From NCBI GenBank assembly GCA_900538885.1, contig UQAI01000023.1, positions 1 to 24,549 of the forward strand: a stretch of DNA of 24,549 bases. Direction: 5' to 3'. Below are positions 21,921 to 24,549 of this stretch, piece by piece; position 1 is the stretch's first letter, and each line of letters begins with the position of its first letter. A program made the position numbers and the translations under genes. The notes beneath the pieces were generated by a model. It made no database searches. It was not told the DNA's origin and saw nothing but the letters and a program-made list of their open reading frames with translations. Source of the stretch: an uncultured Mollicutes bacterium (GTDB taxonomy: Bacteria; Bacillota_I; Bacilli_A; ML615J-28; CAG-313).

Positions 21921-24545
21921 TTAAGCTACAGTGAAAGTAACAGAGTTAGTAAACATTACAACTCCATTGGTGTTAATAGCCTTTACAACTAATGTGTATG
22001 TAGTACCAGATTTTAGACCGGTAATTGTGTGGCTTTTAACCACTACGGAATTAGTTACATAATCAACACTATCAACTTTTTTATCATCGATATATAGTTC
22101 TAATTTCTCAATTACATTTCGAATTGCGCTTGGAGCTTCATTTCTAAACTCAATTGTCATACTTTCAGCACTACCATAAACATCAAGTCCAAGATCAATG
22201 CCTCGATTTATTTCAAAGTTCTTTGTTCTTGTTGTTCCGTCAGTAAAATAAATTGTAGCTTCATATTTGCTATCGTAATAATTTAATACATTAGGTAATG
22301 ATGTTGTTGTATAAGCAGAGTTTATAATATATATCTCTGTTGCATCAGTATTACGAGTTGTTTCTTTAAAGATAATTTTATCAACAGAGTTATAAGCAAG
22401 ATTTGACCAAGTAAAGTTAATTGTTGAAGTAGAAGTGTCAAGCGTGTATTTTAATGAATCGACAATTTCATCTTTTGTTACTTTTTTAGCAGCATCACTT
22501 ACTTCTTCATATTTTTTACTTGTATATGTTCTTTTAACAAATTCATTACCATTAGCATCTATTTGTGTAACGGTAATAGTAATTCCATCAACATCAACAA
22601 TATAACCTTTCGCAAAAGATTTCAATGCTTCTGGGTCTTGATCAGAAGCACCTTTAGCTCCGGCTGATGCACCAATAAGGTAATTAACACCAAGAAGTGG
22701 GTTGTCAACACGTTTGCCTTGCCAATAATTCTTTGACTCAACATCGGCATGATAATGTCCTGTAAGAACTAGGTCAACTGCATACTTTTCAAATAATGTC
22801 ATAATTTTGACATCACGGTCGCTCTTTGAGTTAGATGGATCTTCAGATTGAATAGGAGCATGACATGCTGCAATAACCATTTTAGCACGATTATTTTCAC
22901 GTGCATCTCTTAATAAGTTTTCCATCCACTCATATTGTAAGTCATAACTTGATGCGGATACATCCTCAAACATAATAAATAATACATCATTGTAGTAGAA
23001 GTAACAACTTGTACCTACTTTTTTCTCAACACCATTTTTAGGTAATGCATTGTATGCAGCATGGAATCTATTATCCCATTGACCAGTACCATTAATATAA
23101 AGTTCATGGTTACCTGTTGTTGATACCATTGGAAGTTCAAGTAAAGTACGACGTTGTTCAAACATTAATTCCCAAATAGCTGCGTTACCACCAGTATCAA
23201 TCATATCACCAGTGTCTAAAACGAAACTAATTTTTCCATTACGTTTTTTCATTGCTTCATGAATTGTAAATTCACTAGTTTCAGCACCTGAATAAATTGT
23301 GTTGTAATGATTGTCGGTTAACCAAACAAAACTAAAATTATCACCTTTATCACTTGCGGTAGTAAAGTTATAAGTTTCACTATAAGTTCCATCACCTTTA
23401 TTAATACGATATATATATGCTGTGTTAGGAGTTAAACCAGTAATTTCAGCACTATAAATATTACGAGCTTCAAATGGTACAGAAAGTTCTTCAGATAATT
23501 CTTCAAAATATCTGCCATCTGCAAATACAGTAGTAAGATTTGTAAATTCTGGATCTGTTGCTAAAGTATATTCAATTGAAGTTTTTGTGTTTTTAGCATG
23601 ATAATTAATGCTAATCATCGTTGAAGCATTTGTGCCTGGAGCACATATAATATATTTTACATCACTATTTTCTTCATCTAATAATTCATGTAAACCAGTA
23701 AATTTAATCTTTTCAAATACGCTAGGAGTAAGTTGTGATCTAACTGTTATAACGAATTCACCACGATCATGGACTGTTACAACACCATTTTCATCTACTG
23801 TTGCGATATTCTCATTACTAGTTTCCCAACTTACTGTTTGAGAAACACTAGATGGTAAAATTTTGTAATTGATCTTAATTGTTTCACCAATATATGCGGA
23901 AGACTTAGAAACATCAACATCAATACTTTCAGCTGGTTGTAAAACTGTAAGTTCTCTTTCAAATACTAAATCAGGGTTACCATCAGAAACGCCTCTAATA
24001 GTTGCAGTACCTACAGAAACAGGTGTTACAGTTCCTTGACTATCAATAGTAAGTACATCAGGATTAGAAGAAGTCCAAATTGTATATGGGTTGGTTTCAA
24101 CAGGTGAATAAATTAGTTTGAATACAGTTTGACTACCTATAAATAATTCTGTTGTTTGGTTACGACATTTAACTTCTGTAGGTACAGTGTATACAGTTAA
24201 GTCAAATGAGCCTTTAATACTAGTATCAATAGTTGATGTTGCTTCAATAGTAACCTTACCTTCTTTTACACCTTTTATTGTGCCTTGGTTATCTATTGTA
24301 GCGATAGTTTCATCACTGCTTGTCCAAGTAAAACTTTTTTCAGCATTGCTAGGATCGACACTAAAACTAACTTTTTTAGATTGACCAATACTTATATAAG
24401 TACTCTCAACATTAAAGCTAATTGTTTTAGGACTAATTTTTTCTTTATCTTTCTTACAACTAGTAAAAATACCAAGAGCCATAATAGTTATAAAGAAAAT
24501 AAATAATACTCTAATACTTAAATTTTTGAATTTAATTCTTTTCAT
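21921..24545 (-). CDS. Purple-acid-phosphatase-like metallophosphoesterase lipoprotein with Ig-like domains
   Basis: An 874-residue surface lipoprotein: a hydrophobic signal with lipobox IFTS-C30, then three Big2-type Ig-like domains (about 38-285; repeated pattern of WTSS, IATID and G-x-V-x-G motifs), an FN3-like purple-acid-phosphatase N-domain (about 295-402), the metallophosphoesterase core (about 405-660), and C-terminal beta domains (about 690-874). The core keeps the metal ligands: D411 and H413, GD447 with D450, N479-H480, H562, and GH597-Y-H599. Substrate is unknown; phosphomonoester or nucleotide release outside the cell is inferred. The ATG at 24545 is 4 nt from the window edge, so the ribosome site and promoter are not visible. 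It converges with rpsD. Confidence 0.93.
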   Translation of the reverse strand: MKRIKFKNLSIRVLFIFFITIMALGIFTSCKKDKEKISPKTISFNVESTYISIGQSKKVSFSVDPSNAEKSFTWTSSDETIATIDNQGTIKGVKEGKVTIEATSTIDTSIKGSFDLTVYTVPTEVKCRNQTTELFIGSQTVFKLIYSPVETNPYTIWTSSNPDVLTIDSQGTVTPVSVGTATIRGVSDGNPDLVFERELTVLQPAESIDVDVSKSSAYIGETIKINYKILPSSVSQTVSWETSNENIATVDENGVVTVHDRGEFVITVRSQLTPSVFEKIKFTGLHELLDEENSDVKYIICAPGTNASTMISINYHAKNTKTSIEYTLATDPEFTNLTTVFADGRYFEELSEELSVPFEARNIYSAEITGLTPNTAYIYRINKGDGTYSETYNFTTASDKGDNFSFVWLTDNHYNTIYSGAETSEFTIHEAMKKRNGKISFVLDTGDMIDTGGNAAIWELMFEQRRTLLELPMVSTTGNHELYINGTGQWDNRFHAAYNALPKNGVEKKVGTSCYFYYNDVLFIMFEDVSASSYDLQYEWMENLLRDARENNRAKMVIAACHAPIQSEDPSNSKSDRDVKIMTLFEKYAVDLVLTGHYHADVESKNYWQGKRVDNPLLGVNYLIGASAGAKGASDQDPEALKSFAKGYIVDVDGITITVTQIDANGNEFVKRTYTSKKYEEVSDAAKKVTKDEIVDSLKYTLDTSTSTINFTWSNLAYNSVDKIIFKETTRNTDATEIYIINSAYTTTSLPNVLNYYDSKYEATIYFTDGTTRTKNFEINRGIDLGLDVYGSAESMTIEFRNEAPSAIRNVIEKLELYIDDKKVDSVDYVTNSVVVKSHTITGLKSGTTYTLVVKAINTNGVVMFTNSVTFTVA

Positions 24546-24549
24546 TTTT

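Noticed and set aside
1..24549. Mycoplasma-type genetic code with TGA as Trp
   Set aside because: TGA is the stop of mscS and of the gene at 17696, where the neighbouring gene or terminator is consistent with termination; Trp codons are TGG.
1..24549. CRISPR arrays, insertion sequences, prophage or tRNA genes
   Set aside because: No regularly spaced repeats, transposase motifs, phage structural genes or tRNA-like cloverleaf were recognised on reading.

Overview
The window is a low-GC, gene-dense stretch of a Bacillota-type chromosome. Gene content (SpoIIE-like phosphatase, ComK-like factor, MsmX/UgpC-type sugar ATPase, PduL phosphotransacetylase, DUF951 protein, DUF2779 nuclease) suggests a Bacilli lineage of the Erysipelotrichales/RF39/Acholeplasma-neighbour kind, probably host-associated. 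That placement is inference. TGA is used as a stop (mscS and the gene at 17696) and Trp is read from TGG, so this is not the Mycoplasma code. Promoters follow the TTGACA-N17-TATAAT pattern, often with an extended -10 TG.

Layout. (1) 110-3095: a 44-aa four-cysteine protein on the minus strand, divergent from a two-gene operon of an unknown acidic protein and a DUF2779 protein that combines a Cas4-like PD-(D/E)xK nuclease with a DEDDy exonuclease. (2) 3112-4443: rimO, convergent, with a shared hairpin. (3) 4588-10014: pduL, a zinc-ribbon membrane protein, mnmG, rsmG, parA, mscS and the DUF951 gene, tightly packed and ended by a strong terminator. This is the conserved oriC-side block of Bacillota, but with no parB or noc next to parA and no mnmE before mnmG. 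(4) 10090-12276: a SpoIIE-family membrane phosphatase. (5) 12298-13894: a rhodanese gene divergent from a PucR/CdaR-like regulator coupled to a thioredoxin-like protein. (6) 14007-17579: a sugar-ABC ATPase, a ComK-like factor, pgk and tpiA, probably one transcript joining sugar uptake energy, a competence-type regulator and lower glycolysis. (7) 17696-20954: an FN3-bearing membrane protein and a large GH18 lipoprotein with four degenerate repeats, each with its own promoter. (8) 20955-21767: rpsD behind a structured leader that can form a pseudoknot, probably S4 autoregulation. (9) 21921-24545: a minus-strand Big2-domain purple-acid-phosphatase-like lipoprotein.

Most genes are housekeeping genes in familiar arrangements. 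The least explained parts are the DUF2779 operon with its divergent Cys-rich small gene, the orphan parA, the ComK-like gene inside a glycolytic transcript, the SpoIIE-like phosphatase without visible partners, and the two large surface lipoproteins. No tRNA, rRNA, CRISPR array, insertion sequence or phage gene was recognised. Several terminators overlap stop codons, and three downstream genes start 1-2 nt after a stop without a clear Shine-Dalgarno, so the genome looks compact.
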